DNA of 64,000 nucleotides. It comes from Diorhabda sublineata (taxonomy: Eukaryota; Arthropoda; Insecta; Coleoptera; Chrysomelidae). Shown one piece after another: positions 30,903 through 43,536 of this stretch. Numbering within the stretch: the first letter of the stretch is position 1; the number at the start of each line of letters is the position of its first letter. Made by a program: the position numbers and the translations under genes. Under the pieces are notes generated by a model. It made no database searches. It had not been told where the DNA came from and saw only the letters and a program-made list of their open reading frames with translations. The stretch lies in the NCBI RefSeq assembly GCF_026230105.1, contig NW_026614273.1, positions 108,261 to 172,260 on the forward strand, written 5' to 3'.

Positions 30903-31593
30903 CTGTACGCTACAGCAGAACATTGTAAAATAAAGTGTTACGAGAAATCTGCTAATTTGAAGAAGACTACACTGTTCATATTCCGAGCTGATCTACTCGA
31001 GGTTACTGGAATCGGAAATAAGTGAAATTGCCAGTTTAAATCTGGAGGAAGCCTGATGTGAGAAGTATTTTTCGAAGTCCACGAACTAGTGATCAGTGGC
31101 GGAAGGCTGCAAATTTTTTTTAGATACATTCTAACAATACTTGTATAAAAAAAGGGCAGAATACATTTGTACAAACTAGAATTATCGAAATTCAATTAGT
31201 TTATCTGAATTACAAAATATTTTCTGTAGCTAAGGTGAATAATAAGTTTATATTGTATTGATTGTAACGGACATTTTTGAGGATAATTTGGTTTTTCCTT
31301 TGCTGTAAAAACGAGATATTTTTTTATATAGCATATTTGTTTTCTGAGTAGAAAAGTACAGGATTAAGTTTTAATAAACGAAAGACAAAGAGTTATTTTC
31401 TTCTATTTTTTTTCAAATTTTATATATTTTGCGTAGAATCAATCATGACAACGTTAAGTTGTGTAGGTAGAATTGGTCACAACATTAAGTATGCAAAACT
31501 CAAAGTTATAAAAGTTTTACATTTGTTTTTCTAAAGAATGCGAACCGTGGAGAACTCGTTAGGCGCTACATGCTTTTCCGTGGTTCAATAGGC
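30903..31593. other. Intergenic sequence without recognisable gene
   Basis: AT-rich. The open frames here are short and resemble no family known to me. The right end (from about 31520) may be more of the Gypsy element, but no motif is readable. Confidence 0.4.
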
Positions 31594-31850
31594 AGGAAGT
31601 GAAGAAATTAATAGAAAACTACAAACCACTCAAAGCGAAGACAACGAATATTGAGGTGAAAATTGTACTGAAAAGCGAAGAACCGATTTATTAGCGACCA
31701 AGAAGACTATCGGCATTCGAAAAAGAAGAAGTAGATAGACAGATAGAGGAATGGTTAAAAGATGTAATAATCAAACCGAGTTTTTCGGATTTCGCTAGTC
31801 CTATTGGACTAGTGAGAAAAAAGGATGGCCGAACCGAGGTACACAAATGG
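31594..31850 (+). pseudogene. Ty3/Gypsy reverse transcriptase N-terminal fragment
   Basis: Reads VKKLIENYKPLKAKTTNIEV, RPRRLSAFEKEEVDRQIEEW and VIIKPSFSDFASPIGLVRKK, with a stop before RPRR. This is the entry to a Gypsy RT (the PxRxxP / SPxASPIVLVKKKDG region). The RT core, RNase H and the rest are missing between here and the integrase part. Confidence 0.8.
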
Positions 31851-31904
31851 TAATAAAAAGGATATTGACTACAGAAGACTATGAAGATTTTTATTTAGAG
31901 CATG

Positions 31905-32567
31905 ATATATTGTATAAATACGATAATGGATTAAAATTACTTGTCATTCCAAACAACATGAACAACAAAGAACAAAAAATAATAATAAAAGTCCACGAGA
32001 CAGGAAATTTTTGAAAGAAACAAACAGAAGAATTAGTAAACAAGGAATTTTACATACCAAGACTAAAATACAAAATAGAAACGATTAAAAATAACTGTAT
32101 ACCTTGTAAATTATAGAATAAAAAAGATCCGCTAGAGAGGTATCACGTCGACCAATTAGGACCAATGAAATCAACAAAAAAATGTACATTTTTGTGGTAG
32201 TTGATGACTTTTCCAAATTTGTGTGGCTTTACCCAACAAAATAAACCACGACGAAAGAAGTGACATGTTGTCTTGAAAAATAGCGTAAAATATATCACCT
32301 CGTCCTGTAGGAAAGAAAGAAGGGATGTTTCATCCTAAAATCAACCACGACGAAAGAAGTGATATGTTGTCTTAGCATAAAATATTTGGAAGCCCGTCAA
32401 GGATAATATCGGACAGAGGATCCGCGTTCCGTTCTGAAAAATTCGAATCATATTGTCGAGAAGAAAATATTAAACATGTGTTAACAATTTGTGAAGTCCC
32501 ACGAGGTAATGGAGAAGTGGAAAAGGCAAATAGGACCCTTATACGAGTCTTAACAAAACTTAGCGGC
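31905..32567 (+). pseudogene. Ty3/Gypsy integrase fragment, longer copy
   Basis: Includes the zinc-binding H2C2 part (VHETGNF..., NNCIPCKL), the first catalytic Asp region (YHVDQLGPMKSTKKMYIFVV, DDFSKFVWLYP) and the later core (IISDRGSAF, VPRGNGEVE). From about 32203 it is the same sequence as 6240-6604, so this copy shows what was upstream before that fragment was cut. Several stops are present. Confidence 0.85.
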
Positions 32568-32779
32568 CGCAAGTTGAACTAAATAAAAATTCTATTTGTG
32601 TTTAATTTCTATACACACTAGCGCCTCCCGCTATCCAAACGCCAAATTAAACACGATTTTATAGACACTATCTATCTCTGTCGACCAATCGCCAAGCTAA
32701 AACACTATTCTATGGACACTAGCGCCTCCTGCCGGTCAAACGCCAAATTAAACACGATTCCATAGACAGTAGCGCCCCC
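32568..32779 (+). repeat. Minisatellite, mid-unit array, left part
   Basis: First monomers of the 50-bp array following the Gypsy fragment, as at 6605. The array breaks after GTAGCGCCCCCT at 32779. Confidence 0.88.
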
Positions 32780-33118
32780 TCTTGAGACCCACCGTACTTC
32801 ACAATGAAGCAGGAATGCTTTTTGCTCATTTCCCATTTGATCACACAGAATAGCGAAAAGTCAGCAAGTTAGCAAGCAACTTCAGTACTTTCATTAAGTT
32901 GATGTGAAAAGTTTTTTTTCAAAACTGTAACTGTGAAATTGAGCGATTTTTTTATTTTCTTTTCAGTGAATGAAACTTCAGATTCTACCCTAGAGAGTGT
33001 TCTGATCCTTTTTTTAGCTAGCTGTCAATATGAATAGGCGATATGATGCAATTGTAGCTTGTCTATTTTGCTCACCACAAATTGATGTTTTCATTAGTGA
33101 GTGTGACTTTAAGAATAA
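32780..33118 (-). pseudogene. hAT transposase remnant in inserted block
   Basis: Minus-strand copy of the 22571-22905 fossil, starting within the EVRWVSRG segment. Confidence 0.7.
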
Positions 33119-33124
33119 GTTCGA

Positions 33125-33435
33125 ATAAGAGGTGAGAATGCTTATCATTTGAACTGAACTTGAATGTTACAATCATACATAATTTCGAATTGTATAGGTG
33201 TGAAGAAATGGAAAATGGAACCGAAGATACCTACAATATTGAACTCAAACCTGAATGGATGCAATTATGGAAAGAACGTTTGATTGGATTGCACAGTAAC
33301 AAATTGAGAAGTTTCAAAGAAGCATTAAGGAAATGATTGGCAATATTGAAAATTCCACATCAGATAATACTTTCGAATGGCTAATGAAGATGCTTATAGA
33401 ATACAAAATGGAGAAAGTGAATTGAATAATAGAGG
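33125..33435 (+). pseudogene. Gene X exon A remnant in inserted block
   Basis: Copy of 22925-23225 (CEEMENGTEDTYNIELKPEW, LWKERLIGLHSNKLRSFK) with the same early stop, so it was copied after the exon had decayed. Confidence 0.55.
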
Positions 33436-33722
33436 TAATTATTTAATTACAATAAATATATGTAAAAACTTATGATATACATATTGATTGGTTGATTGTA
33501 CAATGAATCGACACTGAGGACATACACACAGCTGCCCAAAATTTGTTAAATGAACAATTCACAAAAGTAAAAGTCCTTAAAAGATACTAGAAGAATATTC
33601 ACATTGAGAAATCCAAGACATGTACTACTATTACCACACTCACTTTTACACTGTCTGACACCTGTTTCAATGTTCTCCATTAGTCTCTATGTGTTTTGTA
33701 CAAAACAAAAAAATATTACCAT

Positions 33723-34871
33723 CCGCAAAGTCCAAAAGTCAAATTAAACACGATTCTATAGACATATAAATCTATTTCAACAAATCGCCAAACTAAAATA
33801 CGATTCTTTAGTTACTAGCGCCCCCTACCGGCCAGACGCCAAATTAAGCACAGTTCCATAAACAAAAGCGCCTCTCGCTAGTAAAACGCAAAATTAAATA
33901 CGATTCTGTAGACATCAGTGATCTCTGCCGGCCAGACGCCAAACTAAACAAGATTCCATAGACACTAGTGCCTCCCACTAGTCAAAAGTCAAATTAAACA
34001 CGATTCTATAGACATATAAATCTATTTCAACAAATCGCCAAACTAAAATACGATTCTATAGTTACTAGCGCCCCCTACCGGCCAGACACCAAATTAAGCA
34101 CGGTTCCATAAACAAAAGCGCCTCTCGCTAGCAAAACGCCAAATTAAATACGATTCTGTAGACACCAGCGACCTGTGCCGGCTAAACGCCAAACTAAACA
34201 AGATTCCATAGACACTAGCGCCTCCCGCTAGCCAAACGTCAAATTAAACACGTTTCTATTGACCGATCGCCAAACTAACCAAACACGAACTTACGCCATC
34301 TGGAGAAGGAATAGTCAAACTGGAAGTACCTAGCGGCTGCAAGTTGATCTTGATAAAAATACTATTTGTGTTCGATTTCTATACACACCAGCTCCTCCTG
34401 TCGGTCAGACGCCAAACTAGACCCGATTCTATAGACACTAGCGCCCTCTGTCGGCCGGACGTCAAACTAAACACGATTCTATACACACTACCGCCCTCTG
34501 CCGTCCAAACGATAAACTAAAACACGAACTAGCGCCATCTAACGAGGAATAGTCGAACTGAAAGTACTTAGCGGCCGCAAGTTAAACTAAATAAAAATTC
34601 TCTTTGTGTTCAATTTCTATACACACTAGCGCCCCCGCCAATTAGACACCAAACTAAATACGGTTCCATAGACGCCAAACTAAACAAGGTTCCATAGACA
34701 CAAGCGCCTCCTGCCGGTCAAACGCCAAATTAAATACGATTCCATAGACAGTAGAGCCCCTGCCGGCCAGACGCCAAACTAAACACGGTTCCATAGACAC
34801 TAGCGCACCCTGCTGGCCAGATGCCTAATTAAATTCAATTCTATAGACACTAGCGCCTCCCGCCAGCCAGA
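33723..34871 (+). repeat. Minisatellite, mid-unit array, right part
   Basis: Continues the 50-bp array with the same monomer order as about 6860-8009, including the two GCGGCYGCAAG higher-order blocks near 34330 and 34570. Confidence 0.9.
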
Positions 34872-35112
34872 TATTGTCATTCGTTTTCTTAATGCTTATT
34901 TGACACTTCACAATTTGTCACTATGCAATCCAATCAACCGTTTATTCTATAATTATATCCATTCAGATTTGAGATCATTATTGAAGGTATCTACGACTCC
35001 ATTTTCCAATTCTTCTTCATACTTATACAATTCGAAATTATGTATGATTGTACCATTCAAGTCCAGAAAGAAATCATGCTCATATACGTTTCAAACGATA
35101 AGCATTCTTACT
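34872..35112 (-). pseudogene. Gene X exon A remnant, mid-unit module
   Basis: Copy of 8010-8250 with the same internal stops. Confidence 0.5.
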
Positions 35113-35208
35113 TCTTTTCAGCATCATTTTCCTCATCATGGCTCTTCACATTACTACAAATATATAATAATAATAATTTGTTCGTGAGCTAAGTGATTTT
35201 TAAAATAT

Positions 35209-35440
35209 TTATTTTGCCAATCTATTACGAGATTTAAGTATATTAAATAAATCATTAAAATTTAGAAGAAATTCATCTGTAGTACCTGCATTATGGAAAT
35301 ATGTATTAATATCTGTTCTCGATAAATAAAGAGGAACAGCTGCTCAATAACCATCACAAAAAGCCGTTACATTGTTTCCACCTTTACACTGATAAATTTC
35401 GCAAATCATGCAACTTGGAATTTCGTCGAAATGGTCCAAT
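35209..35440 (-). pseudogene. Unassigned CxxC coding fossil, mid-unit module
   Basis: Copy of 8346-8577 (CMICEIYQCKG...), with the same single stop. Confidence 0.4.
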
Positions 35441-36818
35441 TACAACTCTGGTTAGCAAAAAGATATCGAAAAAAATTATATATCATTAGAAAATCTACAC
35501 TCTAGCGATGTTTATAAAAAAACAAAAGCTGCATACCACCTTTACTTTTTTTTAAACGCATGAATTGTTGTAATAATATGAATATTTAAGATATAATACA
35601 TACTGTGAAAGTTATGAAGTTATAACTTCTTGCATAAGTTAAAATAAGAAGAGACATGAAAATCAGAAACATTGAAGAAAAAAAAAGTGAATTATTGCAG
35701 AAATGAGTCATTTTAGAAAATATCTTGTTTAACAATTTAAAAATTTTCTAAGTAAAATTGGGTTGGATGTCAGTAATTTACAAAAAGTTTTTGTCATAAT
35801 AGTACAGCAAGTCAGCAATGTAAAAAATGAGATCAGGATTTGTTATGACAGCTATATATGATAAGGAATCAATCCGATGAGTTTTAAACATGAAAAAAAA
35901 AAAAAAGGATTATGATAGAGTGGAGTGATAAACTCCATTTTAATAATGAAAATGATGAATTTTGATCTTCTGCTTTAGAAGATAATCTATAAAAAATACA
36001 TACATAAAAAATAGATACCTTCCATAGGACAGTTGTAAGCCTACATTTTGATGTTTAGGACTTGTTTTGAAAAGAATACTGTTCCCTTTTCGTTCTCTCA
36101 ACGTTTTTGCTTCCATTAGAATTACTTGATAACAATATACTTTCAACTGGTTGTTGAGAAGCTAAAAAAATAAAACAAAAGTGTGTGGGTATGTATCAGT
36201 AGAAATGGCATTACCTCACCCAATTCAAACAAACATGTTTCTTCAATAATCAACAACTCTAAAATACCTTTGACATGGAGTGCAATAAACCATTAAGTTG
36301 CATTACAATGTATTCGCTAAGCTAAATTTACACTCAACCAAGTCATATGCATACAGGACTTTTCAGGAAAATTCTTCATTACTATTCAGTTTCATTGGCA
36401 GATATAGTGTTGAATTTGTACAAAGTGATGAAATGGTAAGTGACTTGAAAGTTCTTATTTAAAAACTGGTAAGACAATAATTTGAAATAATGATGGAAAC
36501 ATGACATTGCTAAATTTATTTTTTTCAGACTAGTTTGAGATTTTCAAAGGAAGTCACCTAAAATACTTAACAAAATATATAATTTAATATCAAATATTGA
36601 TGAGCAACTACTAATTATTTTGATTATGAGTAAATTTATTAGAAAAATATTGATATTTAGACAAATATCAACACACTGGCAACATTTTTCATCAATTCAT
36701 TGTAAACTACAAATAACTCATTCTTCACAATTGGGGTGGAGTCTCTTTAAATCAAACCAATCAAAAATTACTCAATATTTTATTTTCTACCTCAGAAATA
36801 TGAATAAAACAAGTAAGA
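35441..36818. other. AT-rich stretch without recognisable gene
   Basis: Matches 8578-10137 but lacks about 200 bp near 36000. It leads straight into block R at 36819. No coding sequence is supported. Confidence 0.6.
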
Positions 36819-38750
36819 TGTGTTAGAACAATACGAGGATCTTTTCTATCATTTATTTATTGTGCAGAAATACCACAGTTCATTTGAATGATCTTTATCT
36901 TGCAATTCCATAAGGTAGGTACTCCAAAACTACTAAAGGTCCCCATGTGAATTCATCCAAACGCTCCTATTATATCAATCATTATATACAGGTAAATATT
37001 TAAAAAAAAAATGTGTTGTTGGGGATTGTTTTATCAAATTTCCAAAAATATTTCCTAAATGATAGAATCACTGCAAAAATCTTCAAAGCCGGGTAGATGC
37101 TGTTCTCTTGTTGCTACTTCAATAATCTAATTCTTTTTTTGTAACTTGACATTCACAGACGTTACACTACAAATTTCCAGGCCCAGTTCAGATCAAGCTA
37201 CCATAGCGAAATTAGTAAATATGTTAGAGTACATACAATTCTTTTTTATTAGAGGCCATTTTGGTAAATGAGAAATCACGCTGCTTTACCTAAAAATAAA
37301 TTATTTGTAAACTACTTCCAGTATTGGTGTAGTGCTTATACTTGTTATTAAAAAAGATATTCAAACACTTGCCAACACCTTAAAAGCATATTCATCAACA
37401 TGAAACATTGTGTTGTATACGTGAGTATTTTTATCAAATTACTTAGTTAAAGGTGTAGAAAATGTGAAAAATAATTGTACATACCTACTATAAGAATCAA
37501 AATTTTAAAAATTTATACATTTTCAGTCAAAATTTACTTCATTACATAAACTACATTCACTTAATCTTCACGTATAAAACTTAAACATAAGTAAGTTTTC
37601 CAACTAGATACCAATTCCGTTTCTAACATTATAATGAATTCCGAAGTTCCTTTGTTTGAAACTTTGGTTTACTTTGACCTTGGACGTATAAAAAACATTA
37701 ACCCAGCTGGCATGTTTGAATATAACTGAAGCCAACTTACAGTAAACATCAATGTTGTCAAATTTTACAAATTATTTGTTTATTATCTGGATGCATGTTA
37801 CGTTTCAAAAATATTTATTTATACATCGTAATATTATTAAAAACCAATAAGAATTGGCTCTAGTTCTCACTAAATTTGGTTAATGGACAATATTTCCCAC
37901 AATTGATCTAAACAAAGATCAAGAAAATAATTTTGGCGAGAATGTTTATGAAAAAATATAAGCTAGGCAACCTTGCTATGTAACTGTATTCATTTATGTT
38001 TTTGTTTTATCTAGCATAGAATGTTTGAAAGAAATAATATCAAATACTAGTTTTATTTGAATACAAATTTACTATAGACATGTACCAACAAATCTTCGAG
38101 ACAAACATATAGGTTTTTAATGAGGATATGCTTATTTATTATAATTATTAGTCAATTTAAGTCAAAAACAAGATGAAAGTAATGTGTAAACAAAAAACAA
38201 AGGCTAATAGATTAGCCTGGCCAGCAACTTCAGTACTTTCATCAAGTTGAAGTGAAAAGTTTGTTTTATTTAAACTGTAATAGTGAATTTGACCGATTTT
38301 TTTTTGCTTCCTTCTCAGTGAATGAAACTTCAGATTCTAACCTACAGAGTGTTCTGTTCCTTTTTTAGCTATCAATATGAATAGGCGATAAGATGCAAAT
38401 GTAGCTTGTCTATTTTTCTCACCAGAAATTGATGTTTTCGTTATTGAGTTTGACTTTAAGAATTCTTTTTCTTTGTACTGAAAGAAATACATATGTTTCT
38501 TTTTGTGAAAAGTCTTTACAGTTTTGAAGGTTTCATACACTCATCAGCAAATACTTCGAAACATAAAACACACTGAAGTAGCAGGTTGTCATCTGTGCCA
38601 GTAACCACAAAAACCATATTTCAAATAATCAGCAATGTACTTATGGTTCGGTTTTGCCTTCTTAGGGACTTCTTTTAAAAATTCTAAACTAGCCTAATAA
38701 AAATAAGTTTTGCATTGAGATGTTTATTATTATAAATTATTAATAAATGA
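36819..38750 (+). repeat. Repeat block R, copy 3
   Basis: Unit 2 counterpart of 1-1927, including the hAT fossil. Confidence 0.85.
38203..38671 (-). pseudogene. hAT transposase remnant, R block 3
   Basis: Same ZBED5-like pieces as at 1380-1852. Here the linker after the BED finger (FFQYKEKEFLKSNSITKTSI, SYRLFILIAKKGTEHSVG) reads without a stop for 67 codons. Confidence 0.7.
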
Positions 38751-39615
38751 TGCGGTTCTCTTGTTGCTACTTCAATAATCTAATTCTTTTTTTGTAACTT
38801 GACATTCACAGACGTTACACTACAAATTTCCAGGCCCAGTTCAGATCAAGCTACCATAGCGAAATTAGTAAATATGTTACGAGTACATACAATTCTTTTT
38901 TATTAGAGGCCATTTTGGTAAATGAGAAATCACGCTCCTTTACCTAAAAATAAATTATTTGTAAACTACTTCCAGTATTGGTGTAGTGCTTATACTTGTT
39001 ATTAAAAAAGATATTCAAACACTTGCCAACACCTTAAAAGCATATTCATCAACATGAAACATTGTGTTGTATACGTGAGTATTTTTATCAAATTACTTAG
39101 TTAAAGGTGTAGAAAATGTGAAAAATAATTGTACATACCTACTATAAGAATCAAAATTTTAAAAATTTATACATTTTCAGTCAAAATTTACTTCATTACA
39201 TAAACTACATTCACTTAATCTTCACGTATAAAACTTAAACAAAACTTAAGTTTTCCAACTAGATACCAATTCCGTTTCTAACATTATAATGAATTCCGAA
39301 GTTCCTTTGTTTGAAACTTTGGTTTACTTTGACCTTGGACGGACGAATAAAAAAGATTAACCCAGCTGGCATGTTGCAATATAACTGAAGCCAACTTACA
39401 GTAAACCTCAATGTTGTCAAATTTTACAATTTATTTGTTTATTATCTGGATGCATGTTACGTTTCAAAAATATTTATTTATACATCGTAATATTATTAAA
39501 AACCAATAAGAATGTGGCTCTAGTTCTCACTAAATTTGGTTAATGGCAATATTTCCCACAATTGATCTAAACAAAGATCAAGAACATCGTAATATTATTA
39601 AAAACCAATAAGAAT
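38751..39615 (+). repeat. Partial R repeat with extra 108 bp before Copia
   Basis: As 1928-2689, but after AATAAGAATG (39514) about 100 bp more of block R (GTGGCTCTAGTTCTCAC...) appear. Then ACATCGTAATATTATT...AATAAGAAT is repeated before the Copia junction. Confidence 0.85.
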
Positions 39616-40775
39616 GTAAAGATGAAAAAGCACAAGCTACAATTTCATTAAGTATCGAAGACAATCAGATAGCACACATTTATAAATGCAAGAATGCGAA
39701 AGAAATGTGGAATGAACTGCAAAAGGTACATGAAAGAAATAATTTAAGTAACAAGTTGTATTTATTGAGGAAGCTGTATCAGTCTAGACTTGAAAATAAA
39801 CCAATGCATGAATACATTAAAGAAATACTAGAATTAGTTGAAAGACGACGAGGAGTTGGTGAGACTATTAAGGATTTCCATGTAGCTGCATTATTGTTAG
39901 ATGGATTGCCAGAAAGTTATTCCACATTAGTAACAGCATTAGATGCTGGGCCAGATGATGAATTGACTCTTGAATATGTAAAGGGAAAACTAATGGATGA
40001 GTATAAAAGAAAAGAAGATACCAGTTCAACAGAGACGGCATTAAACACAAATAAAAAGTTTTCGAAAAAGATGAAAGAAAAAATAGAATGTTATTATTGT
40101 CATAGAAAAGGTCACTACAAAAAAGATTGTTTTTTCATGAAGAAAGACAGAAATAAGGGAAAGCAACATGCAAAAGTAACTATTGAAGGTGATGAGTTGT
40201 CTGACTCAGTTTTTTGTTTCAATGTTTCCGGTAACAGTAAAAATAATCTAGAATGGTATATTGATTCAGGGGCTACAAGTCACATGTTAAATAATCCAGA
40301 ATTATTTATTAAATTGGACTATTCAAAGTTAAATAAAATTATAGTTGCAAATGGACAGGAAATGCAAGTCAAAGGTAAAGGTGATATTTTAGTAAAAACA
40401 GAAATTTCAGGTAAATGCATAAGTTTAAAATTTAAAGATGTTTTATTTGTACCTGAGCTAAGCAATAATCTGTTTTCGGTGTATAAAATTACAAAAGCTG
40501 GTTATAACATAAAGTTTGATGATTGTAATTATATAGAAATTAATAATTCTATTATAGCCACAGGAAAATACTGTAATGGTTTATATAAATTAAACAAGTT
40601 TTCAGAAAAAGTAAATATTGTAAAAACGTGTGAGGAAATGAATAATTATATACATACATGGCACAGACGTTTAGGTCACAGAAGCCCGGATGATATAAAA
40701 ATGATAGCAAGTAAAGATTTAGCTATTGGCATAAAAATAAATGATTGTGGTCAGAAAAAACAATGTGTAAATTAA
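39616..40775 (+). pseudogene. Copia gag-protease, unit 2 + copy
   Basis: Same frame and ending as 2690-3849 (zinc knuckle, DSGATSH), with a few substitutions such as VERRRGVG for VERLRGVG. Confidence 0.88.
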
Positions 40776-41494
40776 TGAGGAAATCTTTTCCTAAAAAATC
40801 AGATAAAAAGAAATATTTTTTGACTTTAACCGATGATTTTTCAAGATATACCACACTTTATTTGTTAGAATCTAAAGATGAAGTATATATTAAACTAAAG
40901 GAATTCATTCTAGAAGTCAAAAATATTTTTGGGGTCTATCCAAAAACATTTAGAAGTGATAATGGAGGGGAATATACAGGGGTAGCTGTGCAGAAGCTAC
41001 TCAAAAGTTTTGGTATAAGCTTTCAGTCGACTGCACCATATTGTCCAGAGCAAAATGGTGTGTCGGAGAGGAAAAATAGAACATTGATGGAATCGGCAAG
41101 GTGTATGTTATTAGATGCTAATTTACCCCATAAATATTGGGGGGAAGCAGTAACAACTGCTAACTACATTTCTAATAGACTACATACTAAAAGTAAAGAA
41201 AAGACACCTTATGAGTTATGGGTCGGAAAGAAACCTGATTTATCATATTTCATTACATTTGGTTCTCAGGCTTTTGTTTACATTCCAAAAGAAAAAAGAT
41301 CTAAACTAGAGAAAAGAGCAAAAATAGGTATTATAGTGGGATACAGTGAAAATAGTAAAGCTTATAGAATTCTAGATACAGATACAGATAAAATTATTAT
41401 AAGTCGTAATGTAAAATTTAATGATTTTCTGAATCAACCTTTCAAAAATATAAATAATTGTAAGGCTGAAACTAGCAACTCAGATCCTGATTAA
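40745..41494 (+). pseudogene. Copia integrase, unit 2 + copy
   Basis: Carries the same 16-bp and 72-bp deletions and the SDPD stop as 3819-4568, but keeps FRSDNGGEYTG. The unit 1 W change is therefore later than the duplication. Confidence 0.88.
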
Positions 41495-41533
41495 GCAATT
41501 ACTGTTGACCTACAAACAAAAACTAAACCTGGA

Positions 41534-42616
41534 GTGGATGATTGTGACATAAATGAAGAAGGTGGAGGATCAAATAATAATATCAATGAAGAAAAAAATG
41601 AAATTCCAGAAGAAACTGGAGGTGAAAACTTTGAGGAAATTAATGATCAAGAAATTGTAACCAGATCAGGAAGGGTGTCAAAGAAAAGAAATTATAAAGG
41701 TTACATTTCATACAATGTGATGAATAAGGAAACTTATAATGAAAAGCAAGATCCAAAGACCGTAGATGAAGCGATGTCAAGAAGTGACCGAAGAAAATGG
41801 GAAAAAGCAATGGAACGAGAGTACGAATCATTAATGAAAAATGAGGCATGGATTTTAGTAGACCGTCCATCAAACAAAAATGTTGTGCAAAATAAGTGGG
41901 TGTTTTGTTTAAAAAGGAATTCAAATAATGAAATACGATATAATGCACGGCTAGTTGCAAAGGGTTTCACACAAACCTTTGGTATAGATTATTTTGAAAC
42001 TTTTTCACCTGTAGTTAGATACTCTACAATAAGAATATTGTTTGCTTTATCTGTAGAATTAAGTTTAGATATTGACCACTTAGACGTAGAAACTGCATTT
42101 TTAAACGGAAACTTGAATGAAGAAATTTACATGGTGCAACCTGAGGGGTTTATTCTAAAAAATAATGAAAATAAAGTATGTTTATTAAAAAAGGCTATAT
42201 ATGGATTAAAACAATCCTCCAGAATTTGGAATATTAAAGTAAAAAATGTCTTAAAAGACTTAGGTTTTCAGCAATCAAGTTTTGAACCATGTATATTTTT
42301 CCAAAACAAGGACAAATTTATAATTCTAGTGGCCTTTTATGTTGATGATTTTTTAATTTGTTCAAATTCCTCAGTTTTTAAAACCAACCTCAATCAGGAA
42401 TTGTCAAAACAATTTAAAATTAAAGACTTGGGGCCAATCAAATATTTTTTAGGTTTAAATATTGATTTTGACAAACAAAACAATTTGATTAAAGTTAATC
42501 AGAGGAACTATATTTTAGAATTATTAGAGCGTTTCAAGTTAGGTGATGCTAAAACTGTTTTGACTCCTATTGAAGTCGGTTTAAAATTGAAGCCATATTT
42601 GTTAGTGGTTTTTTAA
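41534..42616 (+). pseudogene. Copia reverse transcriptase, unit 2 + copy (360 codons)
   Basis: Full RVT_2 frame with intact YVDDFLIC and the same premature end at KPYLLVVF caused by the RNase H deletion. Confidence 0.9.
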
Positions 42617-42870
42617 ATGAGTTTTGTGAGACTAAGCCCGTAATTCTTTTCAATGACAACCAAAGTGCACAAAAATTGTTAAAAAACCCTGTTTACCATA
42701 ACAGAACTAAACATATAGACACTAAGTACCATTTTGTAAGGGAAGTAATTGAAAAAAATTTTGTTGAAATTAAATACATGCCTACTGAAAAAATGGTAGC
42801 AGATCTTTTAACAAAAGGGCTGCATAATCCCAAGCATATTTTTTGTACTAAAAATATTGGTCTAAATTAA
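42617..42870 (+). pseudogene. Copia RNase H tail, unit 2 + copy
   Basis: From 42676 a 64-codon frame covers the RNase H C-terminus (NPVYHNRTKHIDTKYHFVRE, ADLLTKGLHNPKH) to the natural stop, without the A-tract frameshift of unit 1. Confidence 0.8.
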
Positions 42871-42889
42871 TTGCTGGTTTAAGGGGTAG

Positions 42890-43086
42890 TGTTGTAAAAA
42901 ATTACTGAACGTAACCCAGCAATTAAGTTGGCAAGGATGATTATTATGTCAAGAAAAGATAAAAAAAAATGGTTACTTTCACATTCAAGTCATTTTGTGT
43001 AGTTTTACTTCTAATATAATAAAAGTATAGAAGAACCTGTATAAATTTCTTTTATTTATACTATAGAAGAAACGAATATTACAACA
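42890..43086 (+). repeat. Copia 3' LTR, unit 2 + copy
   Basis: 197 bp, TGTTGTAA...TTACAACA, followed by AAATCTGTCACACTGGG as in unit 1. Confidence 0.88.
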
Positions 43087-43170
43087 AAATCTGTCACACT
43101 GGGATTTTCTAGAAAACCAAAATAACTTGACAATATTCAACAATTCTTTTGATTTAGTTACATATTCACT

Positions 43171-43536
43171 GACTTTTCCAAATTTGTGTGGCTTTACCCA
43201 ACAAAATAAACCACGACGAAAGAAGTGACATGTTGTCTTGAAAAATAGCGTAAAATATATCACCTCGTCCTGTAGGAGAGAAAGAAGGAACGTTTCATCC
43301 TAAAATCAACAAAATCAACCACGACGAAAGAAGTGATATGTTGCCTTAGCATAAAGTATTTGGAAGCCCGTCAAGGATAATATCTGACAGAGGATCCGCG
43401 TTCCGTTCTGAAAAATTCGAATAATATTGTCGAGAAGAAAATATTAAACATGTGTTAACAACTTGTGAAGTCCCACGAGGTAATGGAGAAGTGGAAAGGG
43501 TAAATAGGACCCTTATACCAGTCTTAACAAAACTTA
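43171..43536 (+). pseudogene. Ty3/Gypsy integrase fragment, unit 2
   Basis: Counterpart of 6240-6604, with the same junctions. Confidence 0.85.

Larger units (their letters stand above)
32780..33722 (+). repeat. 943-bp block inserted in minisatellite (copy of about 22568-23510)
   Basis: From CTTGAGACCCACCGTAC to AAAAATATTACC the sequence matches 22570-23510 with few changes. It replaces several monomers of the array. It carries the hAT and exon A fossils listed below. Confidence 0.9.
1..36818 (+). repeat. Tandem segmental duplication, unit 1 (about 36.8 kb)
   Basis: Everything from 1 to about 27422 recurs in the same order and orientation from 36819 to the window end. Matching landmarks are the + Copia (2690 and 39616), Gypsy fragment plus minisatellite (6240 and 43171), - Copia (14260 and 50998), ZCWPW-like gene (19456 and 56034) and the ARL14EP inverted pair (23939/26636 and 60517/63214). 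The stretch 27423-36818 would complete the unit; its second copy lies beyond the window. Local indels shift the offset between 36578 and 36931. The copies look nearly identical by eye, so the event is recent, has been homogenised by conversion, or is partly an assembly effect. Confidence 0.95.
39616..43086 (+). mobile_element. Ty1/Copia retrotransposon, 5'-truncated, unit 2 + copy
   Basis: Same truncated element as at 2690, but with fewer lesions in integrase and RT. It still lacks the 5' LTR, the gag start, the first integrase Asp and most of RNase H. Confidence 0.9.

Noticed and set aside
30687..31025. 112-codon plus-strand frame
   Set aside because: Runs antisense to the exon with a good acceptor and donor at 30787-30902; no homology on the plus strand.
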